6,436 bases of DNA, taken from assembly GCA_028707745.1 (NCBI GenBank), contig JAQWAJ010000105.1, forward strand, positions 1 to 6,436, read 5' to 3'. Both the position numbers and the translations under genes were made by a program. Position 1 is the stretch's first letter; each line of letters begins with the position of its first letter. The notes beneath the pieces are model-generated. The model made no database searches, was not told where the DNA came from, and saw only the letters and a list, made by a program, of their open reading frames with translations. Source of the stretch: Bacteroidales bacterium (lineage in GTDB: Bacteria; Bacteroidota; Bacteroidia; Bacteroidales; UBA12481). Positions 5,809 to 6,436 of the stretch are shown one piece after another.

Positions 5809-6436
5809 TTAGTATTTCTTCAGCAAATACATGATTCTCAAAACTTCGGCAACACTAGCCGCAGATGATATTGCGCCGCAGGGAGTGTGTGGAGGATTGC
5901 CATCATACACTTCAGAGATGGTTCCCAATCCATGCTCGAACATGTCTTCCTCAAAATTGTGAACCAGTGCATTGATGAATGCTTTGCAGGATGAACCGTA
6001 CAGGTTGAGCCATCCTTCAGCAAACTGGCCCAGCAGCCATGGTCGTACGGTTCCCTGGTGATAAGCCAGGTCGCGGGTTGCATGGTCGCCTTCGTAGCTG
6101 GTTTTAAAATCTTCATGCCGGGGGGATAGTGTTCGCAATCCCTTGGGCGTTAACAGTTCAGATTGTACAATTTCGAATATTGCAGCTTTTTGCTCATCCT
6201 GTAACGGAGAAAATGGTAGAGATGCAGCCATTACCTGGTTAGGTCTGACATCCCAGTTGGCCACTCCGTCAAACACATAATCGGCAAGGTATCCCTTTTC
6301 ATCGTTCCAGAATGTTTCGTTAAAACTTTGCTCAATTTTCACCGGCCACTCTTTCCATCGATCGGTGAAGGCGGAATCCCCGGCTTCTTGAGCAGCTTGC
6401 AGGGCAAAGCAGATGGCATTAAACCACAGCGCATTG
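5809..6436 (-). CDS. Glycogen debranching enzyme, amylo-alpha-1,6-glucosidase C-terminal part (N-terminus outside window)
   Basis: Only the last 208 residues are visible; the gene enters from the right edge, so the start is missing. The enzyme removes alpha-1,6-linked glucose at branch stubs in glycogen (GDE_C domain, GH133-type (alpha/alpha)6 barrel). Family signatures in order are NALWFNA at the very edge, RPNQVMAASLPFSPL, LLTPKGLRTLSPRH, YEGDHATRDLAYHQGT and SEVYDGNPPHTP, ending in a helix VAEVLRIMYLLKKY before a TAA stop. A GTG at 6340-6342 could be read as a start but lies inside the domain, and the frame stays open upstream of it, so it is not the real start. Compared with the motif as I recall it, the residue after HQGTV is Arg rather than Trp, and the segment after NPPHTP reads CGAISSAAS, without the usual Trp. 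The next gene begins 4 bases after the stop, so the two are surely co-transcribed. Confidence 0.93.
   Translation of the reverse strand, partial: NALWFNAICFALQAAQEAGDSAFTDRWKEWPVKIEQSFNETFWNDEKGYLADYVFDGVANWDVRPNQVMAASLPFSPLQDEQKAAIFEIVQSELLTPKGLRTLSPRHEDFKTSYEGDHATRDLAYHQGTVRPWLLGQFAEGWLNLYGSSCKAFINALVHNFEEDMFEHGLGTISEVYDGNPPHTPCGAISSAASVAEVLRIMYLLKKY

Larger units (their letters stand above)
1..6436 (-). other. Single alpha-glucan metabolism operon spanning the whole window
   Basis: Four co-directional genes are packed with junctions of +4 bases, a 4-base overlap and +30 bases. No stretch above 30 bases is free of coding sequence, no hairpin with a T-run separates the genes, and no convincing promoter was seen. 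One transcript from beyond the right edge is the simplest reading. Genes for the glucose donor (GlgC or UDP-glucose pyrophosphorylase) and a branching enzyme (GlgB) are not in the window. Confidence 0.85.

Noticed and set aside
5838..6116. Minus-strand 92-residue frame inside the debranching-enzyme gene
   Set aside because: It is an alternate frame of a region where the main frame carries the conserved EGDHATRD and SEVYDG motifs.
6340..6342. GTG as a possible start for a short debranching protein of 177 residues
   Set aside because: The same frame stays open to the right edge and encodes the family-typical NALWFNA segment, so the GTG is an internal valine and the gene is merely cut by the window.
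1..6436. Search for tRNA/rRNA, CRISPR repeats, insertion-sequence ends, attachment sites and rho-independent terminators
   Set aside because: Nearly every base is accounted for by four coding genes on one strand, and no repeat array, transposase-like protein or hairpin with a T-run was seen by eye.

Overview
This window is a compact alpha-glucan (glycogen-type) metabolism operon. All four genes lie on the minus strand, so transcription runs from the right edge to the left edge. The gene set suggests a member of the Bacteroidota (Bacteroidales/Marinilabiliales-like): a eukaryote-type GT3 glycogen synthase joined to a GT35 phosphorylase, a GH57 alpha-amylase, a GT4 synthase-like glycosyltransferase and a GH133-type debranching enzyme. 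The genus cannot be read from the window. All products lack signal peptides and membrane segments in the parts visible, so they should act in the cytoplasm on an intracellular polymer.

Layout in transcription order. (1) 6436-5809: the C-terminal ~208 residues of an amylo-alpha-1,6-glucosidase (glycogen debranching enzyme); its start lies beyond the right edge. (2) 5804-4428: a complete 458-residue GT4 glycosyltransferase resembling glycogen/starch synthases, starting 4 bases after the previous stop. (3) 4431-3046: a GH57 alpha-amylase family protein of 461 residues, whose ATG overlaps the GT4 stop as ATGA. (4) 3012 to the left edge: 1004 residues of a very long open protein. Its first ~540 residues are a GT3 glycogen synthase, and from about residue 575 it is a GT35 alpha-glucan phosphorylase that continues out of the window. 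Because it has no stop in the window, this largest gene is easily missed by an ORF finder that requires both ends.

There is no intergenic space above 30 bases, no convincing promoter or terminator, no RNA gene, no mobile element, no repeat array and no CRISPR. The promoter must be to the right of the window, and the operon may continue to the left.

Together the enzymes would extend alpha-1,4-glucan chains (GT3, probably from UDP-glucose; the GT4 donor is unknown), release glucose-1-phosphate from chain ends (GT35), remove branches (GH133) and cut or rearrange internal linkages (GH57). The most interesting point is that polymer synthesis and phosphorolysis are placed in one polypeptide. The GT3 half keeps the catalytic residues of the eukaryotic enzyme but lacks both its arginine-rich glucose-6-phosphate switch and the long helical insertion used for tetramer contacts. 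No wholly new system is evident; this is an unusual arrangement of known enzyme families.
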